The position numbers and the translations under genes were made by a program. This document shows positions 12,401 through 25,895 of a stretch of DNA of 64,000 bases, piece by piece. The notes beneath the pieces were generated by a model. The model saw only the letters and a list, made by a program, of their open reading frames with translations. It was not told where the DNA came from and searched no databases. This DNA comes from Sipunculus nudus. Taxonomy: Eukaryota > Annelida > Sipuncula > Golfingiida > Sipunculidae. Where the stretch lies: assembly GCA_026874595.1 (NCBI GenBank), contig CM049319.1, positions 52,528,917-52,592,916 of the forward strand, in the 5' to 3' direction. Position 1 is the first letter of the stretch, and every line of letters starts with the position of its first letter.

Positions 12401-15400
12401 CCCATTTTAGCTCAGTGGCTACAAAGATCTTCTTCTCAAAAGCCACTGGGCTAAATTCTTAAATCTCACACATTAATTATCCTCAGATGTTGATAATTCA
12501 AGTTTGTTCAAATGGTTTTGATTCAGTGCTTTTTGGCTGAGTTTTGGGAAGCTGAACTTAGCCAGTTTGCTGTGTCTTCCTATATGAGTTATAAACTTGC
12601 GAAAAGTTTTTCCACTGATGCCAGTTTGTTAAATATTTTACAAGAATAATCCCTACATAAATTCTTATAATAATTGTCATTAATGGTTCCACATGAATGA
12701 TTTTTGCCTGAATTATGGAGATTGAATTGAGTCATTTTACCATATATGTTGGCTGTGTGATGCAGTTACATCTAGCCTGGCACCAGTTTATAAGCATCTA
12801 TTACATCATGCCACTAGACATTTAGATTTCAGGTTATATTTGGTTAATTGACAAAAAATTTTTTTGAAAGCTTTTAAAAAATTTAGATTTATGATTTAAG
12901 TTATTCATCATACGAGGCAATGTTACAATCATGGATATTCAGCTCTCTGTGGCTATATAAAGACAACTGTACTTGGATTATATATTATTGGTATCCCTAC
13001 TCAACTTAATTCAAGAATTTGCCATCAATGATATATATCTGTGTTTTAATTTTGCATTCAGTATGCATCCATAATAATTTTACATATATTCCTGATTTCT
13101 TTTTTTATAAAAAGTCAACTGAAAAGCATTTTGTTTTGGGAAAATAAATTTCAAAGTTATTTCAAGTAGGGACCACTTTTGTGTACAGATGGCAGCACTT
13201 GGTTTACCACTGGCAGATTGCCAGTGCCTTGATGTTGGCCATTGGCCAAGATGATGTCAGCACTATAAATAGTTTTGGCACAGTGCCAGGATTGCAAGAA
13301 GTGCAGCCAGGTATAGGTCAAGAGTTCACTTAGTGCAGTAGCTGCATTCTATTTATAGCTTTGGCAGACTGCTCAAGCGATCATTTTGGCACCAAAGTTC
13401 AGCCTGAATCTATTTATAGCTTTGGCAGACTGCCAACTGTGTCAGATTATGCAAGAGGTCAAGAGTTCACTCAGTGCAGCCTGGTACAGGTCAAAAATTC
13501 ACTCAGTCAAGCCAGGTGCAGGTCAAGAGTTCACTCAGTGCAGTAGCTTGAGGCAGCAATTTGTCACAGGTCACCTAAGCCTTGTCAGCCCAGTGCATCA
13601 AACTCTGGGGAAATTTGATGTATTGGACTGATACCTGTCTATGTGTCTTTGATGGTATTCTCATTTACAAGACAGGTGGTGCCACCTACATTGACTTTTG
13701 CACAGTGTATGTACCTGCTTATTTCACAGGAGGGGTTTGACATATCAGTCTGACATTGGGCATATGCATATATTTCTTCGTTGTATATAAAACTGATGGT
13801 GCCAGCTACAATCATTGTATCCGCTAAAACGGAGTTTTGAGCAATTTTGCACAAATGTAGCCCTTGGAAAGCTTTATAACATACACTAAAAATGGTGGCG
13901 CCACCTGCAACAATCATTGCACAGCGTCCAACTGTTCATCTGCCTTGTGGTAAAAACACATATATCTCTGCATTGGTTGGACTTACCCACCTGAAATTTT
14001 GCATGTGCATACATCCTGGACAGCTTTCTTGATTTTATGATAGGTGGCGCCACCTACATTCACGTTTTAGCTACAGACATCCAAGCTCATATCTCGGGAA
14101 CCGTTTGTCCAGTTGGGCCAAAATTTTGCATGTTTATAGATCTCCCATAGCTCTTTATCATACGCAAAACTGGTGGTGCCACCTGTAACCATTTTTTGCA
14201 CAGCGTCCATCTGTTCATCTGCATTGGGATAAAATCACTCATATCTCGGCAGTGGTTTCACTTATCCACCTGATATTTTGCAGGTTTATACATCCTTGAC
14301 AGCTTTTTTTAATTTTATGACAGGTGGCGCCACCTACATTCATATTTTGCTGCAGACATTCAAGCTAATATCTCAGGAACCATTTGACGGATTTGGCAAA
14401 AATTTTGCATGTTTATAGATCTCGCTTAGCTCTTTATCATACGCAAAACTGGTGGTGCCACCTGCAATCATTTTTGCACAGCATCGGTCTATTTGTTTGC
14501 CTTGGCATAAAATCACTCATATCTCGGCAGTGGTTTGACATATCTGTCTAAAATTTTGCAGGTTTATACATTTTGGATAGCTTTCTGGATTTTGTGGCAG
14601 GTGGCGCCACCTACATTTATGTATACGCTGCAGATATTAAGGCTTATATCTCAGGACTGGTTTGACATATCCCCCTGAAATTTTGCATGTGTATAGATCT
14701 CCAATAGCTCTTTATCATACGCAAAACTGGTGTGGCCACCTGCCACCATTTTTGCACAGCATCCATCTGTTTATCTGCCTTGGGATAAAATCACTCATAT
14801 CTCAGCAATGGTTTGACTTATCCACCTGAAATTTTGCATATGTATACATCCTTGACAGCTTTCTTGTTTTATGACAGGTGGCGCCACCTACATTCAAATT
14901 TACACTGCAGACATTCAAGCTCATATCTCAGAAACCATTTGAAGGATTTCGCAAAATTTTTGCATGTTTATAGATTTCACATAGCTCTTAATCATACGCA
15001 AAACTGGTGGTGCCACCTGCAATCATTTTTGCACAGCATCCGTCTTTTTGTTTGCCGTTGCATAAAATCACTCATATCTCGGCAGTGGTTTGACATATCT
15101 GTCTAAAATTTTGCAGGTTTATACATCTTGGAAAGCTTTCTGGATTTTGTGGAGGTGGCGCCACCTACATTTATGTATACACTGCAGACATTCAGGCTTA
15201 TATCTCAGGACTTGTTTGACATATCCCCCTGAAATTTTGCATATGTATAGATCTCACATAGCTCTTAATCATACACAAAATTGGTGGCGCCACCTGCCAC
15301 CATGTTTGCATAGCACCCGTCTGTTATTCCGCCATGGGCTAAAATCACTCATATCTCAGTAGTGGTTTGACTTATCTGCCTAAAATTTTGCATGTTTATA

Positions 15401-18400
15401 CATCTTGGACAGCTTTCTGGATTTTGGGGTAGAAGGCGCAACCTACATACACATATCGGCTGCAGACATCCAGGCTATTATGCAACACACCTCACTATTT
15501 CCCCTTGCCACTCAATCCATGCCTCACTTCACCTTTCCTACTCTGATTTTGGCAGATACACGTAGTCGCTTGTTGACTTCCCATATTCTAGTTTTTGTGT
15601 TGTGTGCACCCATGCCAGAATAGAAGAAGTGATGTTTGTTTAATTGTTTCTTGTTCTAAGTGTTTAGTACTTGCATTGTTCATATACATGTTACACATGT
15701 TCTTGAAAAGTAATGGTCCAGCATTGAAGCATTATACCTGGTGTAATCTCATTGCACAGGTTTGCATTAGGCCTGTAAGCCTTGTTTAATGCTACCACAA
15801 TAAATTACCAGGAATATAGCTGATTTTGATGAAACTCAACAGAAATAACCAGTAAGGCTCATTGTATTATCCTGCCTAAATTCAATTCCCTACAGAATCT
15901 ACAAATATTTTATGAGGTCAAGTGGTCACTAGATGTTGGTGGTTTTGTGATAACTTTCCGAAATTCTTATGGAATTTCTCGGCTATGACTTAAGAGGATT
16001 TTGATGTATTTTCTTAAAAAATCACTCTGAATGTTTAGCTTTAAAGTATCTTGCTCTGAATTTTTATTTTAAGCAAAATCTGTGCATATTTAATGAGGTC
16101 ACATGAGTTTCAGTTGTATTATGCACTCTTGTGCAACTGTGCATGCTCTTGTGCCCTTGGTAATGTTCAGATTTTCAGAGTTTCAGAAAGATGGACAAAA
16201 TTTATTTTAAGTATTACCACAATGGGCTGGCTGAAAAATTACATCACCGTACTGCTTTACAGGTCATTGCAAAAGACATTGAAGGATCTGAAAGATTACC
16301 AGCGGAAACATGAATACTGGCAGCAACAGCAGGAAAAAATGAACCGAGAACAGGCTGCGCATGATGTCAAGGTCATACAGCGTATTTCCTATGAAAACTT
16401 CAAACTCAGAGAACGATCAGGAGATATGGGTATGTTATGACTTTATAATGTGAGAAATTTTGTCAGTAATTCTTTTTAAAATCAGTATATGGCCTGAGTA
16501 TACTATAAAGTTTGATTGATATCAGTAGCTGAAAGTTACAATTTAAGGTAGAGGGAAGAATAATGAAATCTGTGAGGTATAATGTACATAAAATACTTAT
16601 TTGCACATTGAACACATTCCAAATGTAACAGTAATAACATTTTATGCACTGCAATGTTGATACCAGGTGTTACATGTGACAAATTAAACAAAGATACCCT
16701 ATGCTAAGAATGCAGCATGTGAAATGCGTGTTGAGAGATTTTATATACACTGGCATGGCAACATGCATATTTTCCATGTGTCATTCTGGGATACCGGCAA
16801 AATCGCTGTGTAGCAAATCTTTTTGCTGGATACCCATTCCACATTCTATGCATATGGAATCTTAGCTGTATGCTTAGACTAAGGAAGTGTGATGCCAGCT
16901 TTATGTTAAACTCTCCATCATGACCAGTAATAACAATGTCTGTTTACAACACAGCCAAGTACTGCCAGATGGTGGAGAAGGAGGGTCGTCAGGTCCTAAC
17001 CTGTACCTGGGGGAGACAGGCACAGGAAGAAGCCATAAACCATGAATGGTTTAATCGTAGACAGAACTGGCAGAGACAAGAGGAGGTAACTGTGTCCAGG
17101 GCATGGCTGGATGGCTACAGAAGACAGTGATTGTGTGATAGTGATTTAGTGCCATCAACATGCATTACGATATAAATTGTCTCCCCCTCCCATGGGGGGA
17201 GACAGTTTTTGGTCTGTCTTGGTCGGCACCACTGGTAACTGTAGTCATGGGCGTCATAACATCAGTGTCATTTCTTGTGCACACAATAACTTTTGAACGA
17301 CTCAACATTTTTCCATGAAATTTGAAATTTAAATTGTGTACCAATATATTGGACGAGGTTGATAACCTTCGTCATCAAGGTCAAATAAGCAGTAATTGAA
17401 ATTTTTGATGAACATATTTTTTCCCCAAATATACAACGTATCCGCCAAAACAAAGTTTTGTGGATACTATGTTTTTGACCTGGTTCCGCCGCCGCCGCGT
17501 TCGTTTCTGGAGAACATCCTCTGAGACTACTGGACAGATCTTTCCGAAACTTACACAAATTATCAGGTCACATGTGAACTGGTGTCTTATCAAGTGACCT
17601 TGACCTCTGACCTTTCCTCTCTGCCCTGCGTCTGTTTGTGCGTCTTTTTCTACACATAAACCCACATATCTCGGGAACCGTTTGACCAATCAGGAAAAAA
17701 ATTTTACACAAATGTAGCCCTGGGATAGCTTTATAACATACACAAAAAAAGGTGGCGCCACCTGCAACCATGTTTTCAGTGTCCATCTGTTCATCTGCCT
17801 TGGGTTAAAATCACTCTTATCTCTGCAGTGGTTTGACTAATTCACTTAAAATTCAGCATGCATATACATCCTGCATAGCTTTCTTGATTTTATAACAGGT
17901 GGCGCCACCTACATTCACGTTCACGCAGACATTAATGCTTATATCTCCAAGCTTGTTTGACCAATCAGTAAAAATAATTTACACAAATGTAGCCCTTGAA
18001 AATCTTTATAACATACACAAAAATGGTGGGGCCACCTGCAGCCATTTTTTGCACAGCATCCATCTGTTTGTCTGCTGTGGGATAAAATCACTCGTATCTC
18101 TGCAGTGGTTTGACTTTTCCACATGAAATTTTGCATGTGTATAAATCTTGGATAATTTCTCGTTCAAATAACAGGTGGCGCCACCTAAAATCATGTTTAT
18201 GTGGCAGAGATCCATTCTGATATGTTACACATGTAACTCCTTTTCCCCTTGCCACTCAATCCATGCCTCACTTCACCCGTCCTTCTCTGACTTTGGCGGA
18301 TACACGTAGTCGCTTGTCTACTACCCGTATTCTAGTTTTAACCAAGTTCTTTCAAGATTTCATAAACTGGTGACCTTGAACTTTTGAACCATCCACTATA

Positions 18401-21400
18401 TTTCCATGAAATTCAACTCGTGAAATGTTAGTATCAAAATCTTGAAAGTGTTCAAAAGCTGGTGACTTTGACCTTCATCTTCGAGGTCAAATCATCCAGA
18501 ATAGAAATAGTTGTGATTTTTACATAGTCTGTATTTTTATCCTTAAATTTGGGGATGGGAGGCTCAAAGGATGGGAGATATAAATCTGTCTTGCATAACA
18601 AAAACAACCTGATTCCAGTTTGATTGTTTTTCAGGCTGTTCAGCACCATGAGCCTATGATGTCTAGTCCTATGAGTGACTACAATTATACAGAACCAGTC
18701 CGCCCACCGCGTTTCCAAAAGAGGAATGCACTTACACAAGATGTAAGGGAAACTCTTCATGTTTTTGTTTATAAATGACCTGTCTTATACAACCATCTGT
18801 CTATTAAGACCACCTGTCTAATAAGAACGCCTGTCAGTTGAGATTACCCTTGGATGAACTGAAAGCATTCACATTGATTAAAACTGACCTCTTAAATACC
18901 ACCTGTCTATTAAGACCACCTGTCAAATAAGAACGCCTGTCAGTTAAGATTACCCTTGGATGAACTGAAAGCATTCACATTGAATAAAACTGACCTCTTA
19001 AAGACCACCTGTCTATTAAGACCACCTGTCTAATAAGAACGCCTGTCAGTTAAGATTACCCTTGGATGAACTGAAAGCATTCACATTGAATAAAACTGAC
19101 CACTTAAAGACCACCTGTCTATTAAGACCACCTGTCTTATAAGAACGCCTGTCAGTTAAGATTACCCTTGGATGAACTGAAAGCATTCACATTGATTAAA
19201 ACTGACCTCTTAAAGACCACCTGTCTATTAAGACCACCTGTCTAATAAAAACGCCTGTCAGTTAAGATTTACCTTGGATGAACTGAAAGCATACACATTG
19301 ATTAAAACTGACCTCTTAAAGACCACCTGTCTATTAAGACCACCTGTCTAATAAGAACGCCTGTCAGTTAAGATTACCCTTGGATGAACTGAAAGCATTC
19401 ACATTGATTAAAACTGACCTCTTAAAGACCACCTGTCTATTAAGACCACCTGTCTAATAAGAACGCCTGTCAGTTAAGATTACCGTTGGATGAACTGAAA
19501 GCATTCACATTGAATAAAACTGACCACTTAAAGACCACCTGTCTAATTAGACCACCTGTCCAATCAGACTACCCTTGGGTGAACTGAAAGCATTCACATT
19601 GATTATAACTGACCTGTCTTTTAAGACCATCTGTCTAGTAAGACCACCTGTCTATTAAGATTTCCTTGGGTAAACTGAAAGCATTCACATTAATTATAAT
19701 TGACCATTCTTATAAGATCACCTGTCTAATAAAACCACCTGTCTATTGAGACGACTTGTCTATTAAGACTTCCCTTGGCTGAACTGAAAGAATTCACATT
19801 GATTATTACTTGCCTGTCTTATAAGACCACCTGTCTTTTAAGACCACCGGTCTAAAAAGACCACCTGTTTAATAAGACCACCTGTGTATTGAGTCCACCT
19901 GTCTATTAAGAACACCTGTCTATTAAGACCACCTGTCTATTAAGACCACCTGTCTATTAAGAACACCTGTCTGTTAAGACCATCCTTGCTTGAACCAAAA
20001 TCATTCACATTGGTTATAAATGACCTGTCTAATAAGACCACATTTTTGCAGCCACATGGTTGGTCTCATCTCAGATTTCATTGTACTATTGTATGTAGAT
20101 GTATTTTCTTTGGCTTACAGACAGACATGCCATACAGAAATCCTGACTGGCCAAGCCAGGAAGAATGTGAACAACATGTACAAAAATTTCCGGCCTGGAA
20201 TGATTACCCTACCACATTCCTTCCAGCAGAAAACAAAGGGTTTGAGTAAGTTATAAACGAGGGGGGGGGGGGGGGGGTTGGTAAATTAGGCATTCAAATA
20301 AGTTAAAAACAAGGATGTAAGTCATTTTTTCTTTCCAAAACAGAAGGTTAGGTGAAAATATGGGTTTAGAAAGATGAAAAATTGAAATGAATTAGCAGAA
20401 GACAAGAAGTATGAATGAGTGTAAAACAAGGGTTCTGATTTAGTTAAAAACATTAATGTTGGGCAAGTTGAAAGCTAGTGTCTTTTAGAAATTAGTAGGA
20501 AATAAGTAAAAAAATAAGTTTGAATAAGTGTAAGAGCTAGTTTTTTGAGAGCTAGTGGTTTGAGTAATTATAAAAACAGTGTTTAACCCATTGAAACAAC
20601 GGGTCCTGAGAAAATTGAAGACAAGAAGTTTGAATAAATTTAAGAACAAGGGGTTTGAAAAGGTTAAAAAACAAAGGATTTGAGTCAAATGAAAACAAAG
20701 ATAGTTGTGTCAGTTCAATGCAAAAAGTTTTATTAGGCACTTACTAATTGGAACAATCTGAATTTTATCATAAAGATTGAATTAAAATAAGTGAAAATTT
20801 GATATGAAGTAAATATTAAACATTATTTTATTCATTTCAGAGTCAAAGCTTTGTTGTCTAAGGCTTTGGGGCTTCAGAGTAACCAGGAGCACCCATTACC
20901 ATGGTACCCACCTGTCTGTGTGACCTTGGCTGATATCAAGGACAGCAGAAGGTCATATGACCACATACAGGCTGTGAAAGACAGAAGTAAAGTACCACCC
21001 AGACTCCCTGACACCAGCATGAGAAAGGTGACATTGACATGCATCCACCCATACTCTGTTTAATTACATACTGTGGTTAGCTTTGTATTCACGAGGTTAA
21101 AATTTCATGATATTCACTTTTACTTTGTTTGGCGAGGATTCCCTTTTACATGATATCGCCATATAACTTAAAATAACCTCTGCAGAGTATACCCATTATT
21201 ATCTCAATTAATTTCATTAAAATAATGTATGTGCAAAAACATATCAACTTGCCAGATAGGATATCATTTGTAAAAGCAATCTTTGATTTACATGTAACAT
21301 ACAGGATATGTTTTTATTTACAATATCAATATTTTACTTTTTCACTTGTCTTCGATGAAGGTTTGATTTTCACAATAATTTCCCTTTGGATAATATCGTG

Positions 21401-24400
21401 AATTTGAAAACCTCTTAAACAAAAAGAACCACAGTAGATACAGCTAGATGTTTGTGGCCACCAATTGATCACTGGAAGCATACAATATTCAGTGAGGTCA
21501 GCAGACTTCTTAGGGGTGATGTTTTAGGATAACTTACCGTGACTTCTGTGGATTTAATTCAGTTTCTTTTACTATGCATGTTTGCCTCTAAAAAATCTAG
21601 TCCAGAGTTCAATTCTTGGCAAAACCTGTGCGTATTTAATCAGGTCATCAGACTTTGAAATTATATTGTGTACTGAAAATGTTTGGTTTTTGTATTTGCA
21701 GTCTTTTGGTGCTCTTGTTTTCTAGGTTACTCTGTTATCATAATAACGTTGGCTGCTTTCAGGTTCTGCTTGACTATGTTGAAAGGGCAGAAGTCACGGA
21801 AGAGGAGGTCGGTCAGCGCATATTATCTGCCGTCAAGAAGGTATGTATGTCACATGTGCCCAGTGCTGATTTTGATCCAGGTATTGACTAGTCATTGATA
21901 TTATCAGTTAAAAAGCACAACAGTTGTAATATAGGGAGTGCTTTATGCACCTTCCTGCCCTGTTAGGGTATGGAGGCAGACCCTCATGCCCTAATTTACA
22001 TGTACATCTTCACAAACCTCAATTAACAGATGGGAAGGGGCATTGGGAGAAGGAAGGGTTTGAAGTATGTTAGAATAAGAACAGTTAGGGCAGGAATGTC
22101 TCCCAATAGTATATGTTTAGCTTTTCTGTAATAGTGTTTCAGGACAGATTTCTGATTAGGTTAGCACATCCTGTCTTCAGTCTTACCATCTGTTTGGTTA
22201 AAAAATTAAGGAAGATAAGACTGATATTTTTCTTTGACAAGTGAAAATCCATGACACATAAATGTGTTAAACATTGTCCAAATCAATGCAAATACAACAG
22301 TCCCATTTTACATTGCATATGAGTGGATAATTGGTGTTCATTGCCTAATATAGGAAGAAAATTAAAAATTATTCAGTGTACAATAACTGCCGATTTTAGA
22401 ACATCTTAACTTTCTGTTACAAACACTTGGACCAATTATCAGCAATAAAGAGATAATTGAGGATAATGATTTGTGGAAAAGGTTTTTGGAGCAAAAAATA
22501 ATGAAGGCATCCTTAAATACTTTGATTGGTTTCATATTCTTGAGGTTAAAATTTTGCAATCTCTGCTGTTTTAGTATTTCATGAGGGTTTGATTTTTGTG
22601 ATCTCACCAAAAAGGACACCACACAGATTTTATACTTGATTGTTTGAATTATTTAATATATTCACTTAATCTTTACATTTTTAGAACAACCCAGGGACTT
22701 TAAACAAGTGGAAATTCTTTTTCATTTTAAATAGATAATGTAAAAGATCTCATGTGATTCATAATATCAGTCAGTGACTCACGGCTCATAAGTTACCAAT
22801 ATCACGAAATATATATATTAATATAAATAATATCAAAATTGTTTGCCTTTAACATAGGTATTGTTTAGATATACTGATGAGGCTACATTATAAACATATG
22901 TTCTCCTGTTTTGTTGCAGCGACTTATTCACAAAAATTTAATTTTGTGATAATTTCCGTAATATCAAGAATTTGAAACCCTTAAGAACAAAAAGCCAATT
23001 ACTGTATATTCTAGGCACACTAGATCACAAATTTTTCATTACTATTTACGACAGTGTCAATATAAATTTAAATAATTTGCCATATTAAACCTAGTGAGTT
23101 GCTAAACTTGTTTAAAATGGGATGTTTTTGAGCCTTAAAGAGGGCAGGAGTGCTAATTAAGGTAGGGGGCATATTAGGGTTGGGTGATTATTAGGGTAGG
23201 GGTGCTTATTAGGGTGATAACTGATTATGGGACTGAGCACATGGTGGCTGTCAGATTGCCAGGGTGTAAAATAACTAATTATAAAGTAAAATTGATATAA
23301 ACATAATCTATAATAGATAGATTTGGCATTTTAATGGATGGCAAATAAAACTGTTAAACCATATCTGAAAGTTATTTCTTGTTTAAGTTAAGTAATAATT
23401 TTGATAATCATTCCTATTACAGAACATTGGTCCAAAATGGATACTGTTCAACCTGGCAGGGTTGTATTGGCGTATCATTGGCAACAACGTTCACAGTATA
23501 GAATGCATCAGACGATCTCTGGCATTCGTACCTGACAAGTACAAAGATGTGCCCCTAGTCAATCTGGCCAATGTGTTCTATCGCTGGGGACGTGTGGATG
23601 ATGCCGTGACGGTGACGAGAGATGCCCTGGTAGCGAATGCTTATGAGGTCAGTTTACACTGTTATTGTCAGGTTTTAACTAAAGCTTGGCTGAGTGTATT
23701 CTTCCACCTCATTCTCACTTCATCAACCTATTATGACATTAAGACTCTTTTATCGTAGCCTTTTTCCTATTTGCAAGCAAAACAGATACCTGCCCTTTGA
23801 GTACTGCCCTAGAGCCAATGTCGTTACATTTTGCTTACACCCCACTGCCACACTGGCCTATTGCATATGGGGTGCCAGGACGGTGTGCTGTCAGTCGGCT
23901 AAGGTCAAACAAAGGTTTCTCTGTAGATGTATGTCATGAAGAGCATATGGGGCAGCAGAATGCTGCTTTATCTCACTTACTAAAAATTGTATATCAGCAC
24001 ACATGCCAGTGTAAGGATTCTTAGTGGAAAGTTTTTGAATTGTGAATTGAATAAAATAAAAAAACTTTAATTCAGTTGGAATGGATATTGTTTTTCACAA
24101 ACTACTGAATTGGATTGGAATTGAAGTTCATAAAATTTATTGCATTATTATATGATCAGTGTTTTCTGACCTGTTTTTATAAAAGGTTCAAGGGATAATC
24201 TTCAGTTAAAAGTTATCAGAGATAGGAATATGTCCCTTTAATGACCAGTTTTTCTAAGGAAACTAAAATTGTTCAACATGGATAGTGAACTACTTGGTTT
24301 ATTATACTATTCAATGGTCCAGAGTGTGATTTCTTATGCTTTGATATGCTGGTAGGAAAATTTACTTATTTAGAACATAAAGAAAATTGAACGGATAAGA

Positions 24401-25853
24401 AAAATAGCAGAAAAGGTTATTAGTTTTAGTTTAGAGGGCATAAAAATTATTTTTGAAATTTAGTCATGGACATGATGAAAAAAAAATGGTTGCAGGTAAA
24501 AGCTTGCTAAGTGATTAGATTGTCTGGCTAAAAGCAGGCCAAAGACTGCAGTCTCTTAAATGCAAAACAAACAGGTACTCAGACCCATTTGTACCGAAGG
24601 CAATTAGATTGTTTAATGCATAGATACATCGAAAATATTATTACTTCATTTCTTTTTTAATTCTTACTGCTATTATACTACTATGTCTTTTTTTCACTTA
24701 GCACTTTGTCTTATTAATATAACCGGCAAGGCAAAATACTGTATAGGTATGGAATAATTCTTGTATCTTGTATCTTCATTGTTTAATTAAAGTGTTCTTT
24801 GTTTGACAGCCTGAGACCCACTTCTTCCTGGCCAACCTGCTGTTTGCTAAGGGAAACTTAACAGGAGCTGTGTGGCATTACGAGGAAGCCTTGCGTCAGC
24901 AGTCAGACAACGACCAAGCCTTCAACATGCTGCGTATCATCAAATGTTACAGCAAGTTCCACCGCACAGCGCAGAGCTCAGCTCCTAAAACCCCAACACC
25001 AACCTGTACTCAGGCGCCATCTAGTGGCAACTGTCCAAACACCAAACAGACCAAAGGAGAAGGAACAGAAGGCCAGAGTAGAGTCATATGCAAAGTGGTA
25101 AGAGACTTTAAGGTTATGTAAATTTATGCTGATTTGTGTTAATGCATGCAGCTTTTGGTAATTTAGGTAAATGCATGAAAATGTATCTTCATTTGTGTTA
25201 GTGTGTTTAACACTATGTTAATTTATGATAATGTATGTAAATTCATATGAATGGTTGTGAATGCCTGTTAATATTAAGTTAATGTACGGGAGATTTCTGC
25301 CTGCAGTCTGCCTGCGGTCTGCCTGCTGACTGTTGCGGAGATATGGTTATAAAGTGTGGCGTGGACTTGCAGGGCGGTTCTAAATTTGGCTCGTGTCATG
25401 ACTCAGTAGGGGGCCCTAAGTGAGTCGTGTTTGTCACGGCTAACTGAGTCATTGCTCTTCGGCACTGTGAACAATAGTTCTATTGCTAGTCCATAAAATT
25501 TAATAATTAGAGATAATATATACAGAGAGACTGAGACGTTGTAACTCCCATTATAACCCCCTCCCCCCATCAAGTCCTTCCACCTGTTAAGTGGGGACTT
25601 TATGGCTACTGTATACATATGATAAATCTCATTAGACAAATGTGTAAACTGTTGAACTATCAACAGCTTATCAAAAAGGTAACCAGTGGAAAGGCATGCA
25701 TGGTCAGATCTCAGAATATCCTTTGCAACAATTTCTTCAATCATATCAACCAACCATTGCCAAGATTACCTCTTCCAATCAGACTTCATCTACTTTTCAT
25801 AATATTTTAGAATTTAACCTTCCAGGTGTTTAAGTACTGTTGAATGCTCCATG

Positions 25854-25895
<42 letters not shown>

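Larger units (their letters stand above)
11700..15790 (+). mobile_element. Older repeat element with about 180-bp internal repeats, interrupted at 13818-15591
   Basis: It starts near gagaacctgtgagcttatgc and has units at about 11890, 12240, 12420 and 12600 with the words tttcacagaaatgatcc, aagtttgttcaaatggt and gctgagttacaggaggttga. Then comes a block of gtcaagagttcactcagtgc and tttatagctttggcagactg repeats (13190-13570). The right part resumes after the inserted element and ends near gcacaggtttgcattaggcc (about 15785). A second copy is at 51.36-52.76 kb. No protein is recognised. Confidence 0.6.

Noticed and set aside
16093-16262. An upstream coding extension of the exon at 16263, starting at 16093
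   Set aside because: The strong acceptor at 16261-16262 and the phase match with the exon at 3317-3456 show this part is intron.
18775-20050. CRISPR-like array of direct repeats
   Set aside because: There are no unique spacers, units are contiguous, and the genome is animal.
23145-23225. Interstitial telomeric TTAGGG repeat
   Set aside because: TTAGGG words are separated by 8-20 bp of other sequence and are part of a degenerate 20-22-bp repeat.
23462-24024. Open frames running past the donor at 23647
   Set aside because: They read through gtcagt into intron; the true continuation is the TPR exon at 24810 in matching phase.
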